A stretch of 64,000 nucleotides of DNA from Rhodovastum atsumiense (lineage in GTDB: Bacteria; Pseudomonadota; Alphaproteobacteria; Acetobacterales; Acetobacteraceae): the NCBI RefSeq assembly GCF_937425535.1, contig NZ_OW485601.1, positions 5,997,501 to 6,061,500 on the forward strand, read 5' to 3'. Position 1 is the stretch's first letter; each line of letters starts with the position of its first letter. This document shows positions 18,093 to 29,152 of this stretch, piece by piece. The notes beneath the pieces were generated by a model, which had not been told where the DNA came from, ran no database searches, and saw nothing but the letters and a program-made list of their open reading frames with translations. A program made the position numbers and the translations under genes.

Positions 18093-19466
18093 TTAAGCGC
18101 CCAGCGGTGACCAGGCCGGATCGGATGCATCCGTCGGTGTCGTCACCGCCCGTTCATTGAAGCCGGTGATGTCGATCGAATAGAGCCGCGCCGAGAAGCC
18201 GGAGCCACGGGCGTCGCGCGCCGGCGATTCGCGCCAGAACATGATGACGCGGCCATTCGGGGCGAAGGTCGGCCCTTCGCAGAAATAGCTCTCGGAGAGA
18301 ATCCGTTCCCCCGATCCGTCCGGCCGCATCACCCCGATCGCGAAACCGCTGCCGCCGAAGCGGGTGAAGGCGATCAGGTCGCCGCGTGGCGACCAGACCG
18401 GCGTCGCGTAGCGGCCCTGGCCATAGCTGATGCGCCGCGCGCCCCCCCCGCCCGCGCTCATGACATAGAGCTGCTGATCGCCACCGCGGTCGGAGTTGAA
18501 CACGATCTGCGAGCCGTCCGGGCTGAAGCAGGGCGAGACGTCGATGGCGCTGCCATCGGTCAGCCGCCGCCCGCCGCCGCCGCCCACCGGCACCTGGATG
18601 ATCGCCGAGCCACCGGTGCTGGTGGTCTGCGCCATGACGACGCTGCCGCCATCCGGCGAGAACCGCGGCGAGAGGGTGATGCCGTCGAAATTGCCGAGAA
18701 GACGCTGCCGGCCGGAGCCGAGATCGAACAGGTAGACCCGCGGCCGGTTGTTCAGGTAGCTCATGAAGGCGATTTCATCGCGCGTCGGATGGAATCGCGG
18801 CGTCAGCGCCATGAAGCCGCCATCGGTCAGGAAGCGGTTGTTCTCGCCGTCCTGGTCCATGATCGCCAGCCGCTTGACGCGCCGGTCGCGCGGCCCGCTG
18901 CCGGCGATGTAGACGATGCGCGTGTCGAAATAGCCCTTCTCGCCCAGCAGGCGCTCGTAGATCACGTCGCTGATGATATGGGCGATGCGCCGCCAGTTCG
19001 ACAGCGTGGTGGTATAGGCGGTGCCCTGGATCTGCTGGCCGGGCAGCACGTCCCACAGGCGGAATTCCACCCGGACCTTGTCGCCGCCCTGGCTTTCCAC
19101 CCGTCCGGTCACCAGCGCCTGCGCGCCGATCGCCTTCCAGTTCTGGAAGTTCGGCACGTCGCCGCCGCCCTGCGCCTTGATGAAGGCGGCCGGGTCGATC
19201 GGCCGGAACAGCCCGGAGCGGCCGAGATTGTTGGAAATGACGCCGGCGATGTCCTGGCCGAGCCGCGCCGTGTCGCCGCCGCCCGCCACGAGCGGGGGGA
19301 TGGCGATCGGAATCGGGTCGGTCCGCGCACGGTTGACGTCGATCACCGCACTGCCGGGTGCGGCATCCTGCGCCCAGGACCGTCGCGCGGCGATGGCCGG
19401 GGCAAACAGCGTCGCCGCCGTGCCGGCGATGAGGACGCGGCGGGAAGGCTTCAGGTCATCCGTCAT
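18093..19466 (-). CDS. tolB: Tol-Pal system periplasmic beta-propeller protein TolB
   Basis: A 457-residue periplasmic protein binding Pal and TolA. After the signal sequence comes the N-terminal alpha/beta domain (~40-170), then a six-bladed WD40-like propeller with repeated SPDG/SPRG motifs (e.g. SPCFSPDGSQIVFNSDRGG). The signal begins PSRRVLIAG and contains a twin arginine before a weakly hydrophobic stretch, so Tat export is possible, whereas E. coli TolB uses Sec. AGGTGA precedes the ATG at 19466. It lies between tolA and pal in the standard order. Confidence 0.95.
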   Translation of the reverse strand: MTDDLKPSRRVLIAGTAATLFAPAIAARRSWAQDAAPGSAVIDVNRARTDPIPIAIPPLVAGGGDTARLGQDIAGVISNNLGRSGLFRPIDPAAFIKAQGGGDVPNFQNWKAIGAQALVTGRVESQGGDKVRVEFRLWDVLPGQQIQGTAYTTTLSNWRRIAHIISDVIYERLLGEKGYFDTRIVYIAGSGPRDRRVKRLAIMDQDGENNRFLTDGGFMALTPRFHPTRDEIAFMSYLNNRPRVYLFDLGSGRQRLLGNFDGITLSPRFSPDGGSVVMAQTTSTGGSAIIQVPVGGGGGRRLTDGSAIDVSPCFSPDGSQIVFNSDRGGDQQLYVMSAGGGGARRISYGQGRYATPVWSPRGDLIAFTRFGGSGFAIGVMRPDGSGERILSESYFCEGPTFAPNGRVIMFWRESPARDARGSGFSARLYSIDITGFNERAVTTPTDASDPAWSPLGA

Positions 19467-19582
19467 GCTAGGTCACCTGTCCGCAGAAATCTCAGGAATC
19501 GGTCGCAACTGCCGGAGGATATCCGTGCAGCACATGCCATGATCTGTCATCGGGGTGAATTCCCGGCCGAGATCGTCTTCGT

Positions 19583-20602
19583 TTATGGTCTGAAACGAAA
19601 CTTCAGCGTGCCCCGGCCGCCCTGGACCACTCCCTGCGGCATCGGCAGGTTGGCGCAGCGCGGGTTGAGCACCGCACGTACCGCCCGTTCGGCGAAAGCG
19701 CGGAAGCGCGGATCGCCAAGACGGCCGCGATCCTCGTCGGCCACGACCGCGTCACGTGCCACGCCCTCGCCGTCGACGGTGACCATCAGCAGCACCTGCA
19801 TCTTCTCGAGGTCGAGCGCGCCGGCGTCCTTGGTCCAGCATTCCCGCACCCGCTCGCCGATGGCGCCGCGCTGGGCGGTGTTGAGCTTGTCAGTCAGCGT
19901 GCCGTTCGGGCTGCCGCCGCTGCTGCCCTGGGCGGGGTTGGCGCGCGCGGTCGGCGGCTGCTGCTGGCGCTGCAGCGCGCGCAGCCGCTCGAGCGTGTTC
20001 TCCAGCGCCGGGCTGTCAGGCGCCGGATTCTTCGTCACGTTGGGCTGGCTGGTGCGGCTCGGCGGCGCCGGGGGCGGCGGCACCCGCGGCGGAGTCGGGG
20101 CCGGCGGTTGCGGCTGCGGCGTGGGCGGCGGCGGCGCCGGGGGCGCGGGCGGCGGCGGCGGCGGCACCGGCAGCGGCGACGGCTCCGGCGAAGGCGGCGG
20201 CGGCGCGGGCGGCTGCGGCGTCGGCGGCGGCGGTTCCGGCGTGGGCGGCGGCGGGGGTGGAGGCGGCGGAGGAGGAGGAGGCGGCGGCGGCTCGACCGGC
20301 TGCGGCTTGGGCGGCTCCGGAATCGGCGGCTGCGGCGTCACCTGCGGCGCCGGCCGCGAAGAGGGCGCCGGCAGCGGGCTCGGCACGTTGGCCTTCGGCG
20401 CTTCCTGGGGCGGCCCCTGCTCGGCCGTCTCCATCGCCAGTTCCACCTCCATCAGCGGCGGCTCTTCCGGCATGCGGATATTGAGGCCGGTCACCAGCAG
20501 CAGGAAAACCAGCAGATGCAGCAGCGCCGAGACGGCGGCGCTGCGGCTGAGCGGGGTACGAGTCCGCCACCAGAACAGAAGGCGGGTCACGGGCGTGAAC
20601 AT
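19583..20602 (-). CDS. tolA: TolA with an extreme polyproline linker
   Basis: A 339-residue inner-membrane protein spanning the periplasm to transmit proton-motive energy to Pal. There is one N-terminal transmembrane helix (~22-41), then a proline-rich stretch (~50-200) with an uninterrupted run of 16 prolines near 110-125, a short helical part, and a C-terminal TolA/TonB-like domain with two cysteines (REC and NPRC). E. coli TolA has a long Ala/Lys helix here; this one replaces it with a stiff PPII-like rod. Ribosomes would need EF-P for this stretch. It is 40 bases after tolR. Confidence 0.9.
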   Translation of the reverse strand: MFTPVTRLLFWWRTRTPLSRSAAVSALLHLLVFLLLVTGLNIRMPEEPPLMEVELAMETAEQGPPQEAPKANVPSPLPAPSSRPAPQVTPQPPIPEPPKPQPVEPPPPPPPPPPPPPPPPTPEPPPPTPQPPAPPPPSPEPSPLPVPPPPPPAPPAPPPPTPQPQPPAPTPPRVPPPPAPPSRTSQPNVTKNPAPDSPALENTLERLRALQRQQQPPTARANPAQGSSGGSPNGTLTDKLNTAQRGAIGERVRECWTKDAGALDLEKMQVLLMVTVDGEGVARDAVVADEDRGRLGDPRFRAFAERAVRAVLNPRCANLPMPQGVVQGGRGTLKFRFRP

Positions 20603-20642
20603 GGGCAAAGCACCACCTGGCCGGGCTGTCGTCTGCCTGGCC

Positions 20643-21176
<534 letters not shown>

Positions 21177-21193
21177 CGTCGTCTCTCCTTACC

Positions 21194-21919
<726 letters not shown>

Positions 21920-21991
21920 TCCCCTCAACAGCAGCGCGACCACCGGCCGCGCGCGACCTCATACAGTTGGCATTACGGCCGATTCGTGGCC

Positions 21992-22428
21992 TTACGAAAG
22001 CGACACCAGGGCGTCATGCCAGCGGGCCGGCACTCGCCCGGGGCGCTGGTCGGCAGCCCGCACACAGGCCAGCCGCACCTCCAGCACCGCCAGTGGTCGT
22101 TCCTCACCCTCGCGGAAGATGGACTGGCGCACCTGCACGGAGGCCGGCCGCACCGAGACCGCCCGCGTCACCACCACCAGCGCATCGTCCAGCCGCGCCG
22201 GTGCGAGATAATCCACTTCGAGACGATGCACCATGAAGATTAGGCCATGCTGTGATGCCATTTCCGCGTGCGGAACGCCGGCGTCGCGCAACGCTTCGGT
22301 TCGCGCCCGCTCGGCGAATCGCAGATAGTTGGCGTGATAGACCACCCCGCCGGCATCGGTGTCCTCGTAATAGGTACGCAAACGATAACGATGGCCGCCC
22401 GGTTGCGACGCCGATTCGTATCGTTCGC

Positions 22429-22432
<4 letters not shown>
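21992..22432 (-). CDS. ybgC: Acyl-CoA thioesterase YbgC (Tol-Pal associated, hotdog fold)
   Basis: A 146-residue hotdog-fold thioesterase. The catalytic segment [19 protein letters not shown] carries the active aspartate and the conserved histidine. YbgC proteins hydrolyse short or long acyl-CoA/ACP and are tied to phospholipid synthesis. Its ATG overlaps the ruvB stop by the ATGA arrangement (22429-22432), so translation is coupled to ruvB, and it leads into tolQ. Confidence 0.93.
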
Positions 22433-23465
<1,033 letters not shown>

Positions 23466-23469
<4 letters not shown>

Positions 23470-24065
23470 CTTGCCAGTTCCTTCAGGCCCTCGCGGATCA
23501 CCGCGTCCAGCGCCGCGTCATCGCCCAGCCGCTGCATCACCCGCTCCAGCGCCGCCGCCGCCTCCGGCCGGCGGTAGCCCAGGTTCAACAGGGCGGACAG
23601 CGCATCCGCCTCCACCCCGCCGACCGGCGGCGGCAGCACCGGCGAGAAGCCGACCCCCACCGGCATGCCGCCAGCCTTCTCGCGCAATTCCGTCAGCAGC
23701 CGCACCGCGAGCTTCGCCCCCACGCCCTGCGCCCGCGTCAGCGAGCCGCGGTCGCCCGCCTGGATCGCCCCCACCAGATCGCGTGGCGAGAGGGCGGAGA
23801 GGATATTCAGCGCCACCCGCGCCCCCACCCCCTGCACCGTGGTCAGCAGCCGGAACCATTCCCGCTCGGCGGCCTCGGCGAAGCCGAACAGGGTGATGGC
23901 GTCTTCCCGCACCTGGGTCTCGACCAGCACGGTGGCGATCTCGCCGGCCGGCAGCATGGCCAGGGTGCGGGTGGAGGCCTGCACCAGATAGCCGACGCCG
24001 TTCACGTCGATGACGCAGCGATCGGCCTCGATCTGCTCGACCCGGCCACGGAGCTGCGCGATCAT
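23466..24065 (-). CDS. ruvA: Holliday junction branch-migration protein RuvA
   Basis: A 199-residue DNA-binding protein that holds the four-way junction open. It has the N-terminal OB-fold ([21 protein letters not shown]), two helix-hairpin-helix motifs ([14 protein letters not shown] and [13 protein letters not shown]), and a C-terminal RuvB-binding domain after a Pro/Gly linker. ATG at 24065 overlaps the ruvC stop, giving a tightly coupled ruvC-ruvA-ruvB unit. Confidence 0.97.
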
Positions 24066-24559
24066 CGCACCCCTGCCCAGCGCCGCGCCGTCGCGCGGTG
24101 ATGCGCATGGCAGATCGCCACCGCCAGCGCATCCGCCGCGTCCGCGCGCCGGATCAGCGCCCCCGGCAGCAACCGGCGCACCATCATCTGCACCTGATCC
24201 TTGCTCGCGGCGCCGGTGCCGACCACCGACTGCTTCACCGCCATGGCGCCGTACTCCGCCACCGAGATCCCCGCCAGCGCCGGCACCAGCAACGCCACCC
24301 CGCGCGCATAGCCAAGCTTGAGCGTGGAGGCACCGTTGCGGTTGACATAGGTCTCCTCCACCGCCGCCTCCTGCGGGTGATACTCGGCGATCAGCGCGGT
24401 CAGCCCCTCGTGCAGCCGGCGCAGCCGCTCCGGCACCGGATCGTCCGAATCGGTGGGGATCACCCCGTCGCCGAGATGACGCAACCGGTTGCCATCGGCC
24501 TCCACCAGCCCCCAGCCGGTGAAGCGCAACCCAGGATCGATGCCGAGCAGGCAGACCAG
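24062..24559 (-). CDS. ruvC: Holliday junction endonuclease RuvC, with an apparent CTG start codon
   Basis: A 165-residue RNase-H-fold resolvase that cuts the junction. GIDPG near the N-terminus carries the first catalytic aspartate, AAVEETYVNRN the glutamate, and RRADAADALAVAICHAH the last acidic residues. A shorter start at TTG 24529 would delete GIDPG and cannot be right. No ATG, GTG or TTG lies between that point and the yebC stop. GGGGAGG (24571-24565) is an excellent Shine-Dalgarno site exactly five bases before CTG at 24559, so CTG is the most likely start. It follows yebC by 12 bases. Confidence 0.93.
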   Translation of the reverse strand: MVCLLGIDPGLRFTGWGLVEADGNRLRHLGDGVIPTDSDDPVPERLRRLHEGLTALIAEYHPQEAAVEETYVNRNGASTLKLGYARGVALLVPALAGISVAEYGAMAVKQSVVGTGAASKDQVQMMVRRLLPGALIRRADAADALAVAICHAHHRATARRWAGVR

Positions 24560-24571
24560 CGTCGCCTCCCC

Positions 24572-25321
24572 TCAGCCCGAGAGCTTCGCCAGCACGGCTT
24601 CGGGAATGTCGAAATTGGCATAGACGTTCTGCACGTCGTCATTGTCCTCCAGCACGTCGAGCAGCTTCAGCAGCGACGCCGCCTTCTCCTCGTCCAGCGT
24701 CACCGTGGTGGCCGGGCGCCATTCCACCTTCGCCTCCTCGGGCGAGCCGAACTTCGCCTCCAGCGCATCGCGCACGGGGAAGAAGCTGTCGGCGGCACAG
24801 GTCACCTCGTGCCCGTCCGGACCGCTCTCGACATTGTCCGCCCCCGCCTCGATCGCCGCCTCCAGCATCGAATCCTCGTCCGCCACCGATGCCGGATAGC
24901 GCACCACCCCGAGCCGCGAGAACAGAAAAGAAACGCTGTTGGTCTCGCCCAGCGCCCCGCCATGCTTGGCGAAGGCCGAGCGGACATCGGCGGCGGTGCG
25001 GTTGCGGTTGTCGGTCAGCGCCTCGATGATCACCGCGACGCCGGCGGGGCCGTAGCCCTCGTAGCGGACCTCCGCGTAGTCGTCGCCCGCGCCAGCCCCG
25101 ACCGCCTTCTTGATGGCCCGGTCCACCGTGTCCTTGGGCATGTTGGCCTGGCGCGCCGCCATGACCGCCGCGCGCAGGCGCGGGTTGGAGGCAGGATCCG
25201 GCAGGCCGCTGCGCGCGGCAACCGTGATCTCGCGGATCAACCGGGCGAAGGCGCGCGCGCGCTTGGCGTCCTGCGCGCCCTTCCGGTGCATGATGTTCTT
25301 GAACTGCGAATGGCCTGCCAT
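24572..25321 (-). CDS. yebC: YebC/PmpR-family translation/transcription factor
   Basis: A 249-residue protein of the YebC (TACO1) family. The N-terminus [21 protein letters not shown] is diagnostic, followed by the [14 protein letters not shown] segment and the acidic C-terminal domain. Family members regulate transcription or help ribosomes through proline stretches; the latter would be notable beside the polyproline TolA in the same gene block (speculative link). ATG at 25321. It heads the minus-strand yebC-ruvCAB-tol block; a hairpin repeat lies upstream. Confidence 0.95.
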   Translation of the reverse strand: MAGHSQFKNIMHRKGAQDAKRARAFARLIREITVAARSGLPDPASNPRLRAAVMAARQANMPKDTVDRAIKKAVGAGAGDDYAEVRYEGYGPAGVAVIIEALTDNRNRTAADVRSAFAKHGGALGETNSVSFLFSRLGVVRYPASVADEDSMLEAAIEAGADNVESGPDGHEVTCAADSFFPVRDALEAKFGSPEEAKVEWRPATTVTLDEEKAASLLKLLDVLEDNDDVQNVYANFDIPEAVLAKLSG

Positions 25322-25370
25322 GATCGTTCCCCGGGGCTGAAAACCGCGCAAGACGACCGCGACGGGAGAG

Positions 25371-25529
25371 CCGGGGCGCTGCCCCGGACCCCGGCAGGAG
25401 GCTCCGCCTCCTGCACCTCCGCCAAGGGCTTCGCCCTTGGAACCCGTTCACGAAGGAATGGGGTCCAGGGGCCTCGGGCCCCTGGCGGGTGCAGGGCAGA
25501 GCCCTGCCGGGTCCAGGGCAGCGCCCTGG
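25371..25529. repeat. Nested-hairpin intergenic repeat, copy 2 (diverged)
   Basis: Same module order as copies 1 and 3: CCGGGGCGCTGCCCCGG (25371-25387), a CAGGAGG/CCTCCTG hairpin, CCAAGGGCTTCGCCCTTGG, a core with GGAACCC and TGGGGTCC, CCAGGGGCC/GGCCCCTGG, GCAGGGCAGAGCCCTGC, then CCAGGGCAGCGCCCTGG. It differs in many arm bases but keeps pairing, so substitutions are compensated. It lies between yebC and the YmdB-like gene. Confidence 0.85.
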
Positions 25530-25558
25530 CCTTCCCGTCGCGGTCGTTCGGAGGGCTT

Positions 25559-26374
25559 CTACACTGCCGGCATGGTCTGCGACAGCCGCCCGCCCACGCG
25601 CAGCGGCTCGATGCGCTTCGCCAGGCCGGTGATGTCGTCCACCTCGACGAAAGTGCCGCACAGGGTGCACTCGCCCTCGGCCGGGCTGAGGCGCTCGCCC
25701 GGCATCTTCCGCCAGAACCGGGCCGCCGCTACTTCCTTCTGCATGCCGATGACGCTGTCATAGTCGCCACACATGCCCACTTCCGACTGGAACGCGGTGC
25801 CGCCGGGCAGGATCTGGTGATCGGCCGAGGGGCAGTGGGTGTGGGTGCCGACGATCAGGCTGGCCTGGCCGTCGAAGGAATGGCCGAACGCCATCTTCTC
25901 GCTGGTGGCCTCGGCATGGACGTCGATGATGACGGCGGCGCAGTTCACGCCGATGCGGTGCTTGGACAGCTCCACCGCGGTGGCGCGGAACGGGCAGTCG
26001 AGCGCATCCATGAACAGCCGGCCCATCACCGTCATCACCAGCACGCGGTGGCCGCCACGCAGCACCACCACCACGCTGCCCGCGCCCGGGGTGCCGGGCG
26101 GGAAGTTCATCGGCCGCAACAACCGCGGCGTCTCGGCGATGTAGGGGATGATCTCCTTGCGGTCCCAGGCATGGTTGCCGAGCGTGATCACGTCGGCGCC
26201 GGCGGCGAAGAAGGCACGCGCCATTTCCGGCGACAGCCCGAATCCGTGCGAGGCATTCTCGGCATTCACCACCGCCATGTCGATGCGCAGTTGCTCGCGC
26301 AGGCCGGGCAGCCGCTTCACCACGGCATCCCGGCCGGTGCGCCCGACCACGTCGCCCAGGAACAGAATCCGCAT
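25559..26374 (-). CDS. YmdB-type (TIGR00282) calcineurin-like metallophosphoesterase
   Basis: A 271-residue protein. Metal ligands are visible: GDVVGRTG (Asp8), NAENASHG (Asn/Glu), TLGNHAWD (Asn-His), and the late GTHTHCPSAD pair. In Bacillus the homologue YmdB is a phosphodiesterase acting on 2',3'-cyclic nucleotides and affecting RNA turnover; the role in alphaproteobacteria is not settled. Its ATG follows the fthC stop directly (TAG-ATG), so it is second in an fthC operon. Confidence 0.88.
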   Translation of the reverse strand: MRILFLGDVVGRTGRDAVVKRLPGLREQLRIDMAVVNAENASHGFGLSPEMARAFFAAGADVITLGNHAWDRKEIIPYIAETPRLLRPMNFPPGTPGAGSVVVVLRGGHRVLVMTVMGRLFMDALDCPFRATAVELSKHRIGVNCAAVIIDVHAEATSEKMAFGHSFDGQASLIVGTHTHCPSADHQILPGGTAFQSEVGMCGDYDSVIGMQKEVAAARFWRKMPGERLSPAEGECTLCGTFVEVDDITGLAKRIEPLRVGGRLSQTMPAV

Positions 26375-26953
26375 CTAGTCTCCGCTGCAGGGAATCACGC
26401 CGCGCTCGGTGGCGATCGCGTGCAATCTGGCGTCGTAGTCATCCGCCGGCACCACGTCCACCTCCTGGCAGGCATAGGCGCATCCGATCGCGATCGCACC
26501 GGGTAGGCCGGCCAGGGTACGATCGTAATAGCCGCCACCATAGCCGAGGCGCCGCCCGGTCCGGTCGAAGGCCAGCAGCGGCACCAGCAGCCAGTCCGGA
26601 CGCACCACTGCCCCGGTCGGGCGCGCGGTGCCGAATCGTTCGGGCAGCAGCGCCATGCCGGGATGCCACAGACGGAAGATCAGCGGGTTGCCGCGGGGCG
26701 GCGTCTCGGGCAGCGCGACCGCATGGCCGCGCGCGTGCAGGGCTTCCAGCAAGGGGCGGATGTCGATCTCCGGCCCCATCGGCCAGAAGCCGGACACCAC
26801 CGCCCCCGGACCGGGCGGCATCGCCTGCAGCACATGCGCGGACAGCGCCGTGCCCGCCGCGGGATCGGCACCCGCCCGGACGGCGTGCATCCGGCGGCGC
26901 AAATCCCGCTTGGCGGCGGCGAGATCAGGAAAGGAACTGTGCGGAGCCGCCAT
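26375..26953 (-). CDS. fthC: 5-formyltetrahydrofolate cyclo-ligase
   Basis: A 192-residue ATP-dependent enzyme turning 5-formyl-THF into 5,10-methenyl-THF. It has the N-terminal KRDLRRRMHAVR helix, FWPMGPEIDIRPLL, and the ATP-binding RRLGYGGGYYDRTLA motif. Start ATG 26953. It sits downstream of zapA and the 6S RNA, as in many gamma- and alphaproteobacteria, where processing of the joint transcript is known. Confidence 0.93.
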   Translation of the reverse strand: MAAPHSSFPDLAAAKRDLRRRMHAVRAGADPAAGTALSAHVLQAMPPGPGAVVSGFWPMGPEIDIRPLLEALHARGHAVALPETPPRGNPLIFRLWHPGMALLPERFGTARPTGAVVRPDWLLVPLLAFDRTGRRLGYGGGYYDRTLAGLPGAIAIGCAYACQEVDVVPADDYDARLHAIATERGVIPCSGD

Positions 26954-26959
26954 GGCCGT

Positions 26960-27100
26960 TGGCGTACCACCCTCCCAAGGCCCGCGTGAGCAGGTGGGCG
27001 CCGGGTACCATGACCACGATCACGGCAGTGCCAGCTCCCGGAGGATGCTTATCGGCCCCGGGGATGAAAAGCCTGACGCACCGGGCAGCCCCGCATCCCC
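26960..27100 (-). ncRNA. ssrS: 6S RNA (ssrS)
   Basis: The 150-nt gap between zapA and fthC is the conserved place for 6S RNA. Read on the minus strand it contains CCCCGGGGCCGATAAGCAT, which resembles the CCTGAGCCGATATTTCAT segment of E. coli 6S. The ends can begin to pair (GTTGG near 27100 with CCAAC near 26963). 6S RNA mimics an open promoter and binds the sigma-70 RNA polymerase. Exact ends are approximate. Confidence 0.72.
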
Positions 27101-27103
27101 AAC

Positions 27104-27454
27104 TTAGGGACGCTCCATGCTGTCCGCAATCTCCTCCGCGCGTTTGGCGAGATCGCCGAGCCGTTTCGTCGTCGCGGCATCGACCGCCGGCTCGGCCGTG
27201 GTACGGATCGCCGAGGTGCGCTTCACCAGCGCCCGGAGCTGTTCGAGCTCGGCGCGGATATCGTGGATCTCGTCGGCCATCAGCAGCGAGGCCAGCAGCA
27301 GCAGCCGCGACTCGCCCGAGGGGCCGCCGAGCGCCTTGATGCTGTCGATCCGGCTGTCCACCTGCGCGGCCATGGCCTGCAGGTGGGCTTCCTGCCCGTC
27401 TTCGCATCCGACCGTATAGACGTAGCCGTTGACCTTCACCGTGACCTGCGCCAA
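27104..27454 (-). CDS. zapA: Cell division protein ZapA
   Basis: A 116-residue protein that bundles FtsZ filaments. The N-terminal beta hairpin is VTVKVNGYVYTVGCEDGQE, then come the conserved helix with AAQVDSRIDSIK and LLLLASLLMADE, and a C-terminal coiled coil. The start is TTG at 27454: AAGGAG lies just upstream at ideal spacing, and no ATG fits. It is followed by the 6S RNA and fthC. Confidence 0.92.
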   Translation of the reverse strand: MAQVTVKVNGYVYTVGCEDGQEAHLQAMAAQVDSRIDSIKALGGPSGESRLLLLASLLMADEIHDIRAELEQLRALVKRTSAIRTTAEPAVDAATTKRLGDLAKRAEEIADSMERP

Positions 27455-27515
27455 GGCAGTCTCCTTTCCTGCTGGATCCGGCCTTTCCTATGCCGGCACC
27501 CGCCGACAGCCCCAT

Positions 27516-27704
27516 TCAGACCGGACTTCTGTCCAGCGCAGCGCGCAGCTTCGCGATCAGCACATCAAGCCGCTGCGCGATTTCTCGCACATCGGCTGAA
27601 GAACCGGCAGCCGGCGGCGCGGCGGGCCGCTGTGCCAACACAGCGATACGCTCCAGCGCCACCTCAAGTCGCGCCGCCGCATCGGCCGGGTCGTCGGAAT
27701 CCAT
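27516..27704 (-). CDS. Small coiled-coil protein upstream of zapA
   Basis: A 62-residue acidic protein with two short amphipathic helices (DAAARLEVALERIAVLAQ and REIAQRLDVLIAKLRAAL) joined by an Ala/Pro linker, likely a coiled coil. Small coiled-coil proteins (e.g. DUF4164 type) often precede zapA in alphaproteobacteria, and this could be a short version; the family cannot be confirmed by eye. It is 61 bases upstream of zapA on the same strand, probably one transcript. Confidence 0.6.
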   Translation of the reverse strand: MDSDDPADAAARLEVALERIAVLAQRPAAPPAAGSSADVREIAQRLDVLIAKLRAALDRSPV

Positions 27705-27771
27705 CTACTCAAGCCCTCCGGCGCTCCGGTGAGGCTTGAGTTTCAAGCGCCGAAGGACTTGAACGTCAAGC

Positions 27772-28185
27772 ATGATCCTCCATCCGGCGGTCATGGTCCA
27801 TGGGCTGGACCACGGGCGCATGGCCCTGCAATACAGCCGTCCTGCCACCCTGGTTTCCGCGCCGGGCGCGGCTTCCTTCGGCGGTTGCCTGTGGTGGCAT
27901 GCCATGGTCGAACATCTTCGGCGCGAATTCCCCCTGGTTGAATTCTCCGCGATCCTGGATTGCGCCGATTCGCCCGGGCAGGCGATGGCGGCGCTGCGGG
28001 TCGGCGAACGCCGGCTCGTGCTCGATCCGCGGTGCCCCGCCTTCGCAACGGTTTCAGCCGTGGCCGCCCCGCTCGGCGCGACGATCCTGGAACGGGCGCC
28101 CCCCGCGCTCGACCTGGGCTTTCCCGGCGCCGCGTGGCATCTCGATGCATGGCTTCGGGGTGACAGGACCGTGCCAGTGAGCTAG
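27772..28185 (+). CDS. Conserved-looking hypothetical protein
   Basis: A 137-residue protein I do not recognise. It has no signal peptide or transmembrane helix. The segment ALQYSRPATLVSAPGAASFGG, a repeated His/Trp region (LWWHAMVEHL), and ILDCADSPGQAMAALRVG followed by VLDPRCPAF look like an alternating beta/alpha fold. It has codon usage like its neighbours. It lies 41 bases before the class I aldolase on the same strand, so it may be co-transcribed. AAGGA ~15 bases upstream of ATG 27772 is a modest ribosome site. Confidence 0.6.
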   Translation: MILHPAVMVHGLDHGRMALQYSRPATLVSAPGAASFGGCLWWHAMVEHLRREFPLVEFSAILDCADSPGQAMAALRVGERRLVLDPRCPAFATVSAVAAPLGATILERAPPALDLGFPGAAWHLDAWLRGDRTVPVS

Positions 28186-28226
28186 GACCGCCGCCATCCG
28201 GAGAGCCGAGCCAGAAGGAGGCCGCC

Positions 28227-29147
28227 ATGCGCATCACGCAGCGCGTCAAGAAGATCCTGGACTGCTACGAGAGCGACAACCCCGGCACCAAGGCCAACCT
28301 GGCCCGCATCCTGATGGAGGGTAAGCTCGGCGGCACCGGCAAGCTGGTGATCCTGCCGGTCGACCAGGGCTTCGAACACGGCCCCGCCCGCAGTTTCGCC
28401 CCCAACCCGCCGGCCTACGATCCGCATTATCATTTCCAGCTCGCCGTCGAGGCGGGGCTGTCCGCTTACGCGGCGCCGCTCGGCATGATCGAGGCCGGCG
28501 CGGCCAGCTATGCCGGCGCCATCCCGACCATCCTGAAGGTGAACAGCTCCAACAGCCTCGCCACCACCAAGGACCAGGCGGTCACCGGCAGCGTCAGCGA
28601 CGCGCTGCGGCTCGGCTGCTCGGCAATCGGCTTCACCATCTATCCGGGCAGCGAATACGCCTTCGACCAGATGGAAGAGCTGCGCGAGCTGACCGAGGAA
28701 GCCAAGGCCGCCGGCCTCGCCGTGGTGGTGTGGAGCTATCCGCGCGGCCCGCTGCTCGACAAGGCCGGCGAGACCGCGCTCGACATCTGCGCCTATGCCG
28801 CGCACATAGCCGCGCTGCTCGGCGCGCACATCATCAAGGTGAAGCCGCCCACCGACGTGGTCAGCCTCGACGCCGCCAAGAAGACCTACCAGACCTACGA
28901 CATCGACCGCTCCACCATGGCGAAGCGCATCGAGCACGTGGTGCAGGCCTGCTTCGGCGGCAAGCGCATCGTGGTGTTCTCCGGCGGCGAGACCAGTGAC
29001 GCGGAAGGGCTGTACGAAACCATCCGTGGCCTGCGCGACGGCGGCGCCAACGGCTCGATCATCGGCCGCAACACCTTCCAGCGGCCCAAGGCCGAAGCAT
29101 TGGCGATGCTGAACAAGATCATCGAAATCTACCAGGGGAAGGCCTGA
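28227..29147 (+). CDS. fbaB: Class I fructose-bisphosphate aldolase (DhnA/FbaB type)
   Basis: A 306-residue TIM-barrel aldolase using a Schiff-base lysine (in HIIKVKPP) to cleave fructose-1,6-bisphosphate. Other marks are [11 protein letters not shown] at the N-terminus, KVNSSNSL, and the phosphate-binding VFSGGETSD and [12 protein letters not shown] near the C-terminus. AAGGAGG precedes the ATG. thiE follows after five bases, so the two are one operon. Confidence 0.93.
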   Translation: MRITQRVKKILDCYESDNPGTKANLARILMEGKLGGTGKLVILPVDQGFEHGPARSFAPNPPAYDPHYHFQLAVEAGLSAYAAPLGMIEAGAASYAGAIPTILKVNSSNSLATTKDQAVTGSVSDALRLGCSAIGFTIYPGSEYAFDQMEELRELTEEAKAAGLAVVVWSYPRGPLLDKAGETALDICAYAAHIAALLGAHIIKVKPPTDVVSLDAAKKTYQTYDIDRSTMAKRIEHVVQACFGGKRIVVFSGGETSDAEGLYETIRGLRDGGANGSIIGRNTFQRPKAEALAMLNKIIEIYQGKA

Positions 29148-29152
29148 CCCCC

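Noticed and set aside
24062-24529. RuvC starting at TTG 24529
   Set aside because: It would remove the catalytic GIDPG segment, so the start must lie upstream; CTG 24559 with a strong ribosome site is preferred.
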